Shown: in pieces, positions 33,264-42,149 of the stretch
Layout of the letters: each line of letters opens with the position of its first letter
Numbering within the stretch: the first letter of the stretch is position 1
NCBI GenBank assembly: GCA_039714555.1
Contig: JBDLJB010000012.1
Coordinates: 1-63,296 of the forward strand
From: Namhaeicola sp039714555
Lineage (GTDB): Bacteria > Bacteroidota > Bacteroidia > Flavobacteriales > Flavobacteriaceae
Direction: 5' to 3'
DNA length: 63,296 nucleotides
Notes under the pieces: generated by a model
Database searches by the model: none
What the model was told of the DNA's origin: nothing
Seen by the model: only the letters and a program-made list of their open reading frames with translations
Position numbers and translations under genes: made by a program

Positions 33264-35591
33264 TTGAAATTTAAAAAGAATTCTAAAAAAATATTTTTTT
33301 ATTTAGTGTTTTCAATACTAATTCTTTGGTTTATTTTTAGTTTAAAAAATCCTCTTTTTAGCGATCCAAACAGTACTGTAATAACTGACAGTCAGGGTAG
33401 GTTATTATCAGCTAAAATTGCCAATGATGGTCAGTGGCGATTTCCTGAAATCGATTCTGTTCCAACAAAATTTAAAAAAGCCATAACCTATTTTGAGGAT
33501 GAATATTTTTATTACCATCCCGGTATAAATCCTATTTCAATTTTTAGAGCTCTTAAACAAAATATACAATCCGGAAAAATAGTTAGCGGAGGTAGCACGC
33601 TAACCATGCAAACAATCCGATTATCCCGAAAAGGGAAGTCAAGATCAGTAATTGAAAAATTAAAAGAAGCTTTATTATCCTTAAGGTTAGAAATTTCATA
33701 TAATAAAAATAATATTCTAAAACTATATGCTTCACATGCTCCTTTTGGTGGAAATGTGGTTGGTTTAGAGGCGGCTTCCTGGAGATATTTTGGTAGAAAA
33801 CCCTCACAGTTATCCTGGGGAGAAATCTGTACTTTAGCTGTCTTACCAAATGCTCCTGCACTAATTTATCCGGGTAAAAATCATGAAAAATTAAAAGCAA
33901 AAAGAGATCGGTTATTGGATAAATTATATGAAAATGGTGAGATCGATAATGAAACTTGTGAGCTTGCTAAAGCAGAATCTTTGCCGGGTTCTCCACACGC
34001 TATTCCATCAATAACACCGCATTTATTAGATAGAATAGTTAAAGAGGGAAAAAAAGGAGAAAAAACTACCACAACTATAAATATCTCACTTCAAGAAAAA
34101 GTAAATAAAATTGTTAAAAATTACCACAGTGTTTTAAGTCAAAATGAAATTCATAATATTGCTGCAATAGTGTTAGATGTAGAAAAAAGTACTGTTTTGG
34201 CTTATACAGGAAACAGCAATTGTCCTGAAGTAAATTCAGGTAGAAATGTAGATGTTATTACCTCACCAAGAAGTACGGGCAGTATTTTAAAACCTTTTCT
34301 TTATACTTTTATGTTACAAGATGGTGAAATTTTACCCAATACATTAATTCCTGATATTCCTACACAATACACAAGTTATGCACCAAAGAATTTTGATAAA
34401 ACTTATGATGGTGCTGTTCCTGCAGATGAAGCTTTGGCGAGATCATTAAATATTCCCGCTGTTAGAATGTTACAACAATACGGTATTGAAAATTTTTACA
34501 TCCAACTTGAAAAACTTAATTTAAAAACAATTAATAAACCGGCAAATCACTATGGTTTATCAATAATACTTGGTGGTGCTGAAGCTACCTTATGGGATTT
34601 GAGTAATGCTTATATGAATATGGCGCAAACTTTAAATGATGCTGATTTAATTTCTGAAGCTTCCTATATAGAAAATGATCTCTCAAATACAAATCACGTT
34701 TTAGGTAGATCTAAACCCTTTGAATCAGGTGCTCTTTGGTGGACTTTTGAAGCACTATCATCATTAAACAGACCATGGCAGGAAACCGGTTGGCAAGAAT
34801 TTGAATCCTCTAAAAAAATAGCATGGAAAACAGGAACAAGTTTTGGTCATCGTGATGGTTGGGCTATCGGTATAACTCCAAAACACGTGGTTGGAATATG
34901 GATTGGAAATGCTGATGGAGAAGGAAGGCCGGGTTTAACGGGTTTAGGTGTTGCTTCACCAATTTTATTTAAAATATTTAACTATTTAGATTATAAAGAA
35001 TGGTTTGAAAAACCGAAATGGGATTTAGTGCTTACAAAAGTTTGTAAAAAAAGTGGTTATCTGGCTTCTGATATTTGTGAAGAAACAGAAGAAATAATGG
35101 TTCCCAAAAATTCAATAAAAACATCTTTATGCCCTTTTCATAAAATTATTAATTTAGATGAAAATAAACAATTTAGAGTAAGCAGTAATTGTTATTCCGT
35201 AAATAAAATGAAATCTGTTTCTTGGTTTGTACTCCCACCTGTTCAGGAGTGGTATTTTAAAAAGAAAAACCCTTTTTATAAATCACTTCCTTCATTTAAA
35301 ATAGGTTGTCAGCAAGAATTATTAACCAATATGGCTGTGATTTATCCAAAAAATCATACTCAGATATTTATTCCCAGAGAAATTGATGGGAAAATGGGAA
35401 AAGCAGTTTTTGAAGTGGTTCACAGAGATAATGAGAAGACCATTTTTTGGCATTTAAATAATGAATTTATTGGAAGTACATTTGGGACCCATAGAATAGA
35501 AATTGCACCCGTTTACGGTAAACATATAATGACTTTGGTTGATGAAACCGGAGAAACAATAAGTTGGAATTTTAATATTCTTGATAAATAG
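33264..35591 (+). CDS. pbpC: Penicillin-binding protein 1C
   Basis: Bifunctional peptidoglycan glycosyltransferase/transpeptidase of class A. After one N-terminal membrane helix (about 9-27), the GT51 domain shows FEDEYFYYHPGINP and GGSTLTMQTIRL; the transpeptidase shows STGSILKPFLY (SxxK), SLNIP (SxN) and KTGTSFGHRDGW (KTG). The C-terminal 150 residues match the PBP1C-specific domain. The start is TTG at 33264; the ATG at 33257 is out of frame and soon stops. It follows the alpha-2-macroglobulin gene by 11 bases. Confidence 0.94.
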   Translation: MKFKKNSKKIFFYLVFSILILWFIFSLKNPLFSDPNSTVITDSQGRLLSAKIANDGQWRFPEIDSVPTKFKKAITYFEDEYFYYHPGINPISIFRALKQNIQSGKIVSGGSTLTMQTIRLSRKGKSRSVIEKLKEALLSLRLEISYNKNNILKLYASHAPFGGNVVGLEAASWRYFGRKPSQLSWGEICTLAVLPNAPALIYPGKNHEKLKAKRDRLLDKLYENGEIDNETCELAKAESLPGSPHAIPSITPHLLDRIVKEGKKGEKTTTTINISLQEKVNKIVKNYHSVLSQNEIHNIAAIVLDVEKSTVLAYTGNSNCPEVNSGRNVDVITSPRSTGSILKPFLYTFMLQDGEILPNTLIPDIPTQYTSYAPKNFDKTYDGAVPADEALARSLNIPAVRMLQQYGIENFYIQLEKLNLKTINKPANHYGLSIILGGAEATLWDLSNAYMNMAQTLNDADLISEASYIENDLSNTNHVLGRSKPFESGALWWTFEALSSLNRPWQETGWQEFESSKKIAWKTGTSFGHRDGWAIGITPKHVVGIWIGNADGEGRPGLTGLGVASPILFKIFNYLDYKEWFEKPKWDLVLTKVCKKSGYLASDICEETEEIMVPKNSIKTSLCPFHKIINLDENKQFRVSSNCYSVNKMKSVSWFVLPPVQEWYFKKKNPFYKSLPSFKIGCQQELLTNMAVIYPKNHTQIFIPREIDGKMGKAVFEVVHRDNEKTIFWHLNNEFIGSTFGTHRIEIAPVYGKHIMTLVDETGETISWNFNILDK

Positions 35592-35593
35592 AA

Positions 35594-36442
35594 ATGGATC
35601 ATCAAAAAATTTTATCTACTAAATTAAAGGAAAAAATAAGAAATATATCTCCTCTCTCTGGTGGAGATATTAATGATGTTTATAAAATTGAAACAGATAA
35701 AAATAATTATGTTTTAAAGTTAAATCAAGAAAATTCTTTTCCTGATATGTTTAAAAAAGAAAAGAATGGATTGATTTCTATTGCTCAAACCGGAGCTAAA
35801 ACACCAAAAGTAATTCATTGTTTTACTGATTCAGGAATTCAATTTTTAATTTTAGATTTTATTAAAGAAGAAAGTATCAGTAATATATTTTGGAAGTATT
35901 TTGCAGAAGATCTTGTAAAACTTCACAAGAAACAAAGTAATTTTTTTGGTTTAGAATATGATAATTACATTGGTTCTTTAAACCAAATAAATACAATCAA
36001 AAAAACTTGGAATACTTTTTTTGTTGAAGATCGTTTAGATCCTTTAGTAAAAAAAGCCTTTGATTTAAATAGATTACAACGATATCATCTAAAAAGTTTT
36101 AAAAATCTTTATCTAAAATTGAATGAAATACTCCCTATTGAAAAGCCTTCTTTGATACACGGTGATCTTTGGTCAGGAAATTTGATGTGTGGAAAAGGTC
36201 AAACTCCATTTTTTATCGATCCTGCAATTTATTTTGGAAATCGTGAAATAGATATTGCCATGACACAACTTTTTGGTGGGTTTGATCATTCTTACCTAAC
36301 TTTTTACAATGAAATTTATCCCTTAGAAAAGGGTTGGGAAGAAAGAATAAATATACACAACTTATATCCGAGATTGGTACATTTAATACTTTTCGGAAAA
36401 TCTTATTTGAATGGAATTGAAAGTGTTCTTAAAAAATTTTAG
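35594..36442 (+). CDS. Fructosamine kinase-like / APH-fold phosphotransferase
   Basis: A 282-residue kinase-fold protein of the fructosamine/ketosamine-3-kinase family, which phosphorylates sugars attached to proteins by glycation so that they fall off. The catalytic loop LIHGDLWSGNLM and metal site FFIDPAIYFGNREIDIAM match this family better than aminoglycoside kinases. Its ATG lies two bases after the pbpC stop, so it is the third gene of the A2M-PBP1C operon, an unusual partner. Confidence 0.85.
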   Translation: MDHQKILSTKLKEKIRNISPLSGGDINDVYKIETDKNNYVLKLNQENSFPDMFKKEKNGLISIAQTGAKTPKVIHCFTDSGIQFLILDFIKEESISNIFWKYFAEDLVKLHKKQSNFFGLEYDNYIGSLNQINTIKKTWNTFFVEDRLDPLVKKAFDLNRLQRYHLKSFKNLYLKLNEILPIEKPSLIHGDLWSGNLMCGKGQTPFFIDPAIYFGNREIDIAMTQLFGGFDHSYLTFYNEIYPLEKGWEERINIHNLYPRLVHLILFGKSYLNGIESVLKKF

Positions 36443-36444
36443 AT

Positions 36445-36954
36445 CTATTCAAATAACGCTTTTAGCTCGGTAGCTTCATCGGGTTTGATCTTTTTTGCCA
36501 ATAACAAACTCAATTGTTTACGTCGTAAAGCACCGGCATAACGTTCTTTTTCCAATTCAGTTTCTGGTAAAATTTCCGGAACTTTTACTGGTGTTCCTGT
36601 TTCATTAACTGCAACAAAAGTATAAATGCCTTCATTTACCTTGGTTTTTTCTCCAGATTCTCTGTCTTCTATCCAAACATCAACAAAAATCTCCATAGAT
36701 GATTTAAAGGCTCTTGATACTTTAGCTTCAATGGTTAAAACACTACCAACAGGAACTGCTTTAGTAAATGCTACATGATTTACCGACGCTGTTACAACTA
36801 TTCTTTTACAATGTCTTCTGGCAGCAATACTTGAAGCTCTATCCATTCGGGCTAATAATTCACCTCCAAATAAATTATCTAACGGATTTGTTTCACCGGG
36901 TAAAACCAAATCAGTTAAAATTGTTAAAGATTTTTTTGGAGTTCTAGGTGTCAT
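36445..36954 (-). CDS. Hotdog-fold acyl-CoA thioesterase (YciA/BACH type)
   Basis: A 169-residue thioesterase. The single hotdog domain has NPLDNLFGGELLARMDRASSIA (hallmark N, GG, D, A residues) and VNHVAFTKAVPVGSVL, as in acyl-CoA hydrolases that cleave medium and long-chain CoA esters. The C-terminal tail is charged. It is convergent with the fructosamine-kinase-like gene (two-base gap) and lies downstream of the HU-CCDC81/SPOR gene on the same strand. Confidence 0.88.
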   Translation of the reverse strand: MTPRTPKKSLTILTDLVLPGETNPLDNLFGGELLARMDRASSIAARRHCKRIVVTASVNHVAFTKAVPVGSVLTIEAKVSRAFKSSMEIFVDVWIEDRESGEKTKVNEGIYTFVAVNETGTPVKVPEILPETELEKERYAGALRRKQLSLLLAKKIKPDEATELKALFE

Positions 36955-36999
36955 AAAAATTAATTTTGAAGTTAAAAAAATATGAAAAAACCAAACCTA

Positions 37000-37926
37000 T
37001 TAAAATTCTTGAACTAAAACCCAAGCCTCTTTGTCTTTTGTTTGTTTTAAATGGTGTAAACTTTGATATGATTCTTCCCGGGTACGATAACTATCAAATG
37101 AAACGATGGTCAATCCCCATTTATTTATACCTAAAATGCGTGAATCAAAACCCTCTGCTTTGAGTTGTTCTACTTTTCTTAATGCATTTTCAGGAAAACG
37201 AAAGGCACCGGCGATTACATGAAAACTTTTCTTTTGAGCTATAATATCAAGATTTAATGTTGGTAAGGGTTTGCTAATAACAAAAGTGGCATTTTCAATT
37301 TTTGACTCCATTACTTTTTGTTGTTCTTCAGAAGCAACAATTACTTTTTTATTTTGATAATTGCGGTATATTTTACCTCCAATTCCCAAAACTGAAAATC
37401 CTAAAACAAAAATCGCTGCATATTTTAAATAATTAGGTGCTTTTTTTCGTTCTGGTGAAATAAGAATTGGGGCTTTCTCTTCAAGTTTTTCTACTTGTTT
37501 TTTATAAGATTCTCTTTTTATTTCCGGACTAACAATATTACTCAAGCCAAATGATGACGTTAAATAATTGGTTTTTTGATTGGGTTCAAATAATAATTTA
37601 TCATTCTGAAGGGTAATTGTACCAATATTTTCAATATCTAAATCTTGGTATTTTAATTTTGTAAACCAATCTTCAACTTCAAATTTTATATAATTTAATG
37701 CACTTTCATAGGGTATTTTATCTATCGAAGCAATATAATTGGCCAATAAACCATCATTGTTCAATAAATGACCATTAAAGGTAATTTGCTTATACGGCGG
37801 GTGAAAAGTATTTGAAAAAGCATTGATCTTAGCCGGTTTATTATTTGTAACAAAGCCACCAAAATTAGGAACGATTACACATTCATATCGATATAAAAGA
37901 TCGCTTATATAATTGGAGAGACTCAA
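37000..37926 (-). CDS. HU-CCDC81 and SPOR domain protein
   Basis: A 308-residue membrane protein. The N-terminal two HU-like domains of the bacterial CCDC81 type are seen in YISDLLYRYECVIVPNFGGF and the FNGHLLNNDGLLANYIA region; then comes one membrane helix (about 178-197, YLKYAAIFVLGFSVLGIGG), and a C-terminal SPOR domain (FHVIAGAFRFPENALRKVEQ). SPOR domains bind denuded peptidoglycan at division sites, so a link from cytoplasm to septal wall is likely. The start is TTG at 37926. It is divergent from dprA. Confidence 0.88.
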   Translation of the reverse strand: MSLSNYISDLLYRYECVIVPNFGGFVTNNKPAKINAFSNTFHPPYKQITFNGHLLNNDGLLANYIASIDKIPYESALNYIKFEVEDWFTKLKYQDLDIENIGTITLQNDKLLFEPNQKTNYLTSSFGLSNIVSPEIKRESYKKQVEKLEEKAPILISPERKKAPNYLKYAAIFVLGFSVLGIGGKIYRNYQNKKVIVASEEQQKVMESKIENATFVISKPLPTLNLDIIAQKKSFHVIAGAFRFPENALRKVEQLKAEGFDSRILGINKWGLTIVSFDSYRTREESYQSLHHLKQTKDKEAWVLVQEF

Positions 37927-38042
37927 ATGTTAACTTTTAATAAATTATTTAAACAAATCTAAAAAAAAAGAAAAATTAATCAACATTAATACAGCTTTTT
38001 TATTAACAATTAATTAAAGTTAAAAAATATAGGTTTATAATT

Positions 38043-39149
38043 ATGCAAGACAATAACATTATCTATTATTTAGCGCTTCAATCAGCAGGTGGAATTGGCG
38101 ATATCAATGCAAAAAAATTAATAGCACATTGTGGAAGTGCAAAAGCTGTTTTTAAAGAAAAAAAGACAATACTTGAAAAAATTCCCGGTGTTGGGAAATC
38201 CGTTATACAAGGATTAAAAAATAAAAAACTCTTTATTAATGCCGAAAAAGAAATTACATTCATTCAAAAGAATAATATCAGTGTTTTTCCTTTTTTAGAT
38301 GATGCATATCCTGAAAAATTAAAACATTGCATTGACGGGCCAATCTTATTGTTTCAAAAAGGAAATATCAATTTAAAGAATCAAAAAATAATCAGCATTG
38401 TTGGAACACGACAAATGACCAATTATGGTAAAGCATTTTTAGAAGAATTTATCAGTGACCTTAAAAAACACAATCCGGTTATTATAAGTGGTTTGGCTTA
38501 TGGTGTAGATATTTTTACACACAAACTGGCTATTAAAAATAGCATACAAACCATTGCTGTTTTGGCACATGGATTAGATATGATTTATCCAAAAATTAAT
38601 ACAAAAGAAGCAAAAAAAATGATAGAAAACGGAGGTTTGATTACGGATTTCTGGTCGAATACAAATCCTGATAGAGAAAATTTTGTAAAAAGAAATCGTA
38701 TTGTAGCCGGTATATCTGAAGCAACCATTGTCATAGAATCTGCCGCAAAAGGAGGCTCGTTGATTACCGCTGATATTGCAAATTCATACAATCGTGATGT
38801 TTTTGCAGTTCCCGGCAGAACAAGCGATCAATTTAGTATTGGTTGTAATCAGTTGATTAAAAGTAATAAAGCAGCAATGATAACCTCTGTTAAAGATCTG
38901 GAATATATCCTTAATTGGAAGTTGGATAAAGAGCATAAACCAAGATCTATACAAAAACAATTGTTTGTAGAATTGACTGATGAAGAGAAAAAAGTATTTA
39001 AATATTTATTAAAAGAAGGTAAACAAAGCTTGGATATAATTGCTTTACATTGTAAGTTTCCTATTCAAAAAACAGCCACAATATTGTTTAATTTAGAAAT
39101 GAAAGGAGTGGTTAAACCTATACCGGGTAAATTGTTTGAAGCAATTTAA
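38043..39149 (+). CDS. dprA: DNA processing protein DprA
   Basis: Loads RecA on incoming single-stranded DNA during natural transformation. The 368-residue protein has a SAM/HhH-like N-terminus (GVGKSVIQGL), the Rossmann-like domain with SIVGTRQMTNYGKAF, ISGLAYGVDIFTHKLAI and FVKRNRIVAGIS, and the C-terminal winged-helix domain. All key motifs are intact. Whether the organism is competent cannot be told from this window. Confidence 0.95.
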   Translation: MQDNNIIYYLALQSAGGIGDINAKKLIAHCGSAKAVFKEKKTILEKIPGVGKSVIQGLKNKKLFINAEKEITFIQKNNISVFPFLDDAYPEKLKHCIDGPILLFQKGNINLKNQKIISIVGTRQMTNYGKAFLEEFISDLKKHNPVIISGLAYGVDIFTHKLAIKNSIQTIAVLAHGLDMIYPKINTKEAKKMIENGGLITDFWSNTNPDRENFVKRNRIVAGISEATIVIESAAKGGSLITADIANSYNRDVFAVPGRTSDQFSIGCNQLIKSNKAAMITSVKDLEYILNWKLDKEHKPRSIQKQLFVELTDEEKKVFKYLLKEGKQSLDIIALHCKFPIQKTATILFNLEMKGVVKPIPGKLFEAI

Positions 39150-39212
39150 AAAGAAGAAGATAGATTGGGAGATTGAGTGAAAATAAATTCTTAGTATCTC
39201 CCTATCACTCCG

Positions 39213-39569
39213 TCAACCCAACTTATTTTCTTTTTCAAAATACATTACAATCGCTTCTTTAATTAAAACAGTTTGTTCACCGGATTTTAAGTTGGGTAAT
39301 TCATCAATAATTTTAAAATGTGGCCAGCCTTCTTTATCAAAATAATCAAATTCATAGTATCCAAAAGGCTCTAATAAAGTGCAAATAGCAATATGCATGA
39401 TATTAATTTTATCATCTTTTTTAAAGTTTTGAATACCTTTACCAAGTTCCTGAATTCCGATCAAATAAATTATTGCATCAATATCCAATTGCTCACCGCC
39501 ACCAAATTTTTGAGAAAGTTTAGTTTGAATTGCTTCCCAATCTTGTTTTGTTTTTTCGTCTCTTGACAT
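39213..39569 (-). CDS. Conserved-looking small cytoplasmic protein of unknown function
   Basis: From ATG 39569 (MSRDEKTKQDWEAI) the protein has 118 residues and no membrane or signal segment. It contains LSQKFGGGEQLDIDAIIYLIGIQ and GYYEFDYFDKEGWPHF; the latter may be a surface loop rich in aromatic and acidic residues. I do not recognise the family. A longer frame from 39599 is unlikely because a -7 promoter (TATTTTTG on the minus strand, 39589-39596) lies over its first codons. It is divergent from kbl and convergent with dprA. Confidence 0.65.
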   Translation of the reverse strand: MSRDEKTKQDWEAIQTKLSQKFGGGEQLDIDAIIYLIGIQELGKGIQNFKKDDKINIMHIAICTLLEPFGYYEFDYFDKEGWPHFKIIDELPNLKSGEQTVLIKEAIVMYFEKENKLG

Positions 39570-39588
39570 TTTTTTATATATAATTTTG

Positions 39589-39596
39589 CAAAAATA
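39589..39596 (-). promoter_or_regulatory. -7 promoter element of the gene at 39213-39569 (TATTTTTG)
   Basis: Exact TAnnTTTG match on the minus strand, 20 bases before ATG 39569. Confidence 0.5.
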
Positions 39597-39647
39597 CAAA
39601 TTCCTAAATTCAAATGATTCTCAAATTTTTAATCAATGATAATTCCT

Positions 39648-39655
39648 TACTTTTG
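39648..39655 (+). promoter_or_regulatory. -7 promoter element of kbl (TACTTTTG)
   Basis: TACTTTTG matches TAnnTTTG, 21 bases before the ATG at 39677. Confidence 0.55.
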
Positions 39656-39676
39656 TACTACTTTAAAAAATAAATC

Positions 39677-40870
39677 ATGTACGGCAAAATAAAAGAACAT
39701 CTGCAAAATGAACTGGAATCTATAAAAGATGCTGGTTTGTATAAAAGTGAACGCATTATTACCAGCTCTCAGGATGCTGTGATCAAGATCTCAACAGGAG
39801 AGGAAGTAATTAATTTTTGCGCCAATAATTATCTCGGTTTGTCTAATAATCCTGAGGTAATTCAAGCTGCCAAAGATACTATGGATTCTCATGGTTATGG
39901 AATGTCATCAGTTCGTTTTATTTGTGGAACTCAAGATATACACAAAGAATTAGAGCAAAAAATTGCCAATTTCTATAAAACTGAAGACACCATTTTATAT
40001 GCAGCTGCTTTTGATGCAAACGGAGGGGTGTTTGAGCCTTTGTTAAATAAAGAAGATGCAATAATTTCCGATTCTTTAAATCACGCTTCAATTATTGATG
40101 GTGTTCGTTTGTGTAAAGCTGCCAGATATCGCTATGAAAATAATGATATGGCTGATTTGGAAAATCAATTGATCGAGGCCAATAAACAAGATCACCGATT
40201 TAAAATTATTGTTACTGATGGTGTTTTTTCTATGGATGGAATCGTTGCTCAGCTCGATAAAATTTGTGATCTGGCAGATAGATATGATGCAATGGTAATG
40301 GTTGATGAATGTCATGCTGCCGGATTTATCGGTAAAACCGGAAGAGGCACTGTTGAACTCAAAAATGTAATGGATCGTGTAGATATAGTTACAGGAACTC
40401 TTGGAAAAGCATTGGGAGGCGCTATGGGTGGTTATACGACAGGTAAAAAAGAGATTATTGAAATTTTACGCCAGCGATCAAGACCTTATTTATTTTCAAA
40501 TTCTTTGGCTCCATCAATTGTGGGGGCTTCTTTAAAGGTTTTTGAGATGATTGATACCGACACTTCTTTACGCGATAAATTAGAAGAAAACACTAATTAT
40601 TTCAGGTCAAAAATGGAATCTGCCGGATTTGATCTTGTTGGTGCTGATGCTGCTATTGTTCCGGTAATGCTTTACGATGCAAAACTTTCACAAGAAATGG
40701 CAAATATGCTATTGGATGAAGGAATTTATGTAATAGGTTTTTTCTTTCCTGTTGTTCCAAGAGACAAAGCAAGAATTAGAGTTCAGTTAAGTGCCGCACA
40801 TACAAAAGAACATTTAGATAAAGCCATTGCTGCATTTATAAAAGTGGGAAAAGAATTAAGAGTGATCTAG
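39677..40870 (+). CDS. kbl: Glycine C-acetyltransferase (2-amino-3-ketobutyrate CoA ligase)
   Basis: PLP-dependent enzyme that splits 2-amino-3-ketobutyrate with CoA to glycine and acetyl-CoA in threonine breakdown. The 397-residue length and order of motifs match Kbl: FCANNYLGLSNNPEV, SVRFICGTQDIHKELE, the PLP site VDECHAAGFIGKTGRG and TGTLGKALGG with the Schiff-base Lys at residue 244. No threonine dehydrogenase gene is adjacent. A REP-like hairpin follows the stop. Confidence 0.93.
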   Translation: MYGKIKEHLQNELESIKDAGLYKSERIITSSQDAVIKISTGEEVINFCANNYLGLSNNPEVIQAAKDTMDSHGYGMSSVRFICGTQDIHKELEQKIANFYKTEDTILYAAAFDANGGVFEPLLNKEDAIISDSLNHASIIDGVRLCKAARYRYENNDMADLENQLIEANKQDHRFKIIVTDGVFSMDGIVAQLDKICDLADRYDAMVMVDECHAAGFIGKTGRGTVELKNVMDRVDIVTGTLGKALGGAMGGYTTGKKEIIEILRQRSRPYLFSNSLAPSIVGASLKVFEMIDTDTSLRDKLEENTNYFRSKMESAGFDLVGADAAIVPVMLYDAKLSQEMANMLLDEGIYVIGFFFPVVPRDKARIRVQLSAAHTKEHLDKAIAAFIKVGKELRVI

Positions 40871-40896
40871 CCCCCTAAATCCCCAAAAGGGGACTT
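40869..40896. repeat. REP-like intergenic element (CCCCTAAATCCCC-GGGGACTT)
   Basis: AATCCCC AAAA GGGGACTT forms a stem of CCCC-GGGG with A-T extensions and one mismatch. Elements of this CCCCTAAATCCCC...GGGGACTT form are widespread between genes in Bacteroidota chromosomes. Only one copy was found in this window. Confidence 0.6.
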
Positions 40897-40911
40897 AATT
40901 AAATAAATAAT

Positions 40912-41367
40912 ATGAAAAAAATAAGAATTACTAAACATTTTGATTTCGAATCAGCACATGCATTGTATGGCTACGATGGAAAATGTAAAAATATTCACGG
41001 TCACAGTTATCATTTATACGTAACTGTAATTGGTAGACCTATTGAAGATTCTCAAAACCCCAAAAACGGAATGGTGATGGATTTTGGAGATCTTAAACGA
41101 ATCGTAAAAAAAGAAATTGTAGATGTTTTTGATCATGCTGTTGTTTTAAATCAAAATTCACCTCATAAAGATCTTGCAAAAGTGATAGAAGGACATTCCC
41201 ATAGAATTGTTTTGGTTTCTTACCAGCCAACCAGTGAGAAAATGTTATTTGATTTTGCAGATAGAATAAAAATACACTTACCTCAAAATGTTTCCTTACA
41301 TTCGTTAAAACTATATGAAACTGCAAACTCTTATGCTGAATGGTTTGCCGATGATCAAAATGAATAA
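40912..41367 (+). CDS. queD: 6-carboxy-tetrahydropterin synthase / PTPS family (QueD-like)
   Basis: A 151-residue PTPS-fold enzyme. Zinc ligands His16, His29 and His31 are in FESAHAL and NIHGHSY; catalytic Cys25 lies in GKCKNIHGH, the arrangement of QueD (CxxxHxH), which makes 6-carboxy-tetrahydropterin from dihydroneopterin triphosphate for queuosine synthesis. FDHAVVLN and the KLYETANSYAEW C-terminus complete the active site. Its end overlaps the start of the LpxH-like gene. Confidence 0.88.
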   Translation: MKKIRITKHFDFESAHALYGYDGKCKNIHGHSYHLYVTVIGRPIEDSQNPKNGMVMDFGDLKRIVKKEIVDVFDHAVVLNQNSPHKDLAKVIEGHSHRIVLVSYQPTSEKMLFDFADRIKIHLPQNVSLHSLKLYETANSYAEWFADDQNE

Positions 41368-42112
41368 AAACAATAAAATATACTTTGCATCCGATCAACA
41401 TTTTGGCGCTCCAAATGTTGAAGAAAGTCGTATTCGTGAAAAAATATTCATCAATTGGCTTGATGTAGTTAAAAATGATGCTGAAGCAATTTTTTTATTG
41501 GGTGATCTGTTTGATTTTTGGTTTGAATACGATAAAGTTGTTCCGAAAGGATTTATAAGGGTTTTAGGTAAACTAGCAGAAATTCGTGACAGCGGAATCC
41601 CAATCTATTTTTTTGTAGGTAATCACGATCTGTGGATGCGGGATTACTTTGAAATCGAATTTAACATTCCTACTTATCATCAGCCAAAAGAATTTACTTT
41701 TAATAATAAAACTTTTTTAATTGGTCATGGTGATGGTTTGGGTCCAGGCGACAAAGGGTTTAAACGAATGAAAAAAGTGTTTACCAATCCTTTTTCAAAA
41801 TGGTTGTACAAATGGTTACATCCGGATATTGGTGTGCGTTTAGCACAATATTTATCTACCAAGAATAAATTGATCTCAGGTGAAGAAGATGTGAAATTTT
41901 TAGGAGAAGATAAAGAGTGGTTGGTCCAATACGCCAAAAGAAAATTAGAAACCAAACATTATGATTATTTCCTTTTTGGTCATCGTCATTTTCCAATGGA
42001 AATTCAAGTGGGTCAAAAAAGCAAATATATAAATACCGGAGATTGGATCTCACATTTTACCTATGCTGTTTTTGATGGGGTTGAAATGGTATTAAAGAAA
42101 TATAAATACTAA
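41360..42112 (+). CDS. lpxH: UDP-2,3-diacylglucosamine diphosphatase (LpxH-like)
   Basis: Metallophosphatase of lipid A synthesis that releases UMP from UDP-2,3-diacylglucosamine. Motifs: YFASDQHFGAP (Asp, His), FLLGDLFDFWFEY, YFFVGNHDLWM, LIGHGDGLGPG and FGHRHFPME, all of the calcineurin fold. From ATG 41360 the protein is 250 residues; ATG 41351 and 41315 are in frame, but 41360 gives the usual short N-terminus. In either case the gene overlaps the end of queD. Symbol is assigned by family; LpxH-type enzymes of Bacteroidota are divergent. Confidence 0.85.
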   Translation: MNKNNKIYFASDQHFGAPNVEESRIREKIFINWLDVVKNDAEAIFLLGDLFDFWFEYDKVVPKGFIRVLGKLAEIRDSGIPIYFFVGNHDLWMRDYFEIEFNIPTYHQPKEFTFNNKTFLIGHGDGLGPGDKGFKRMKKVFTNPFSKWLYKWLHPDIGVRLAQYLSTKNKLISGEEDVKFLGEDKEWLVQYAKRKLETKHYDYFLFGHRHFPMEIQVGQKSKYINTGDWISHFTYAVFDGVEMVLKKYKY

Positions 42113-42149
42113 AAATTATAAGATAAAAAGTTAAGACAATAATTCAAAA

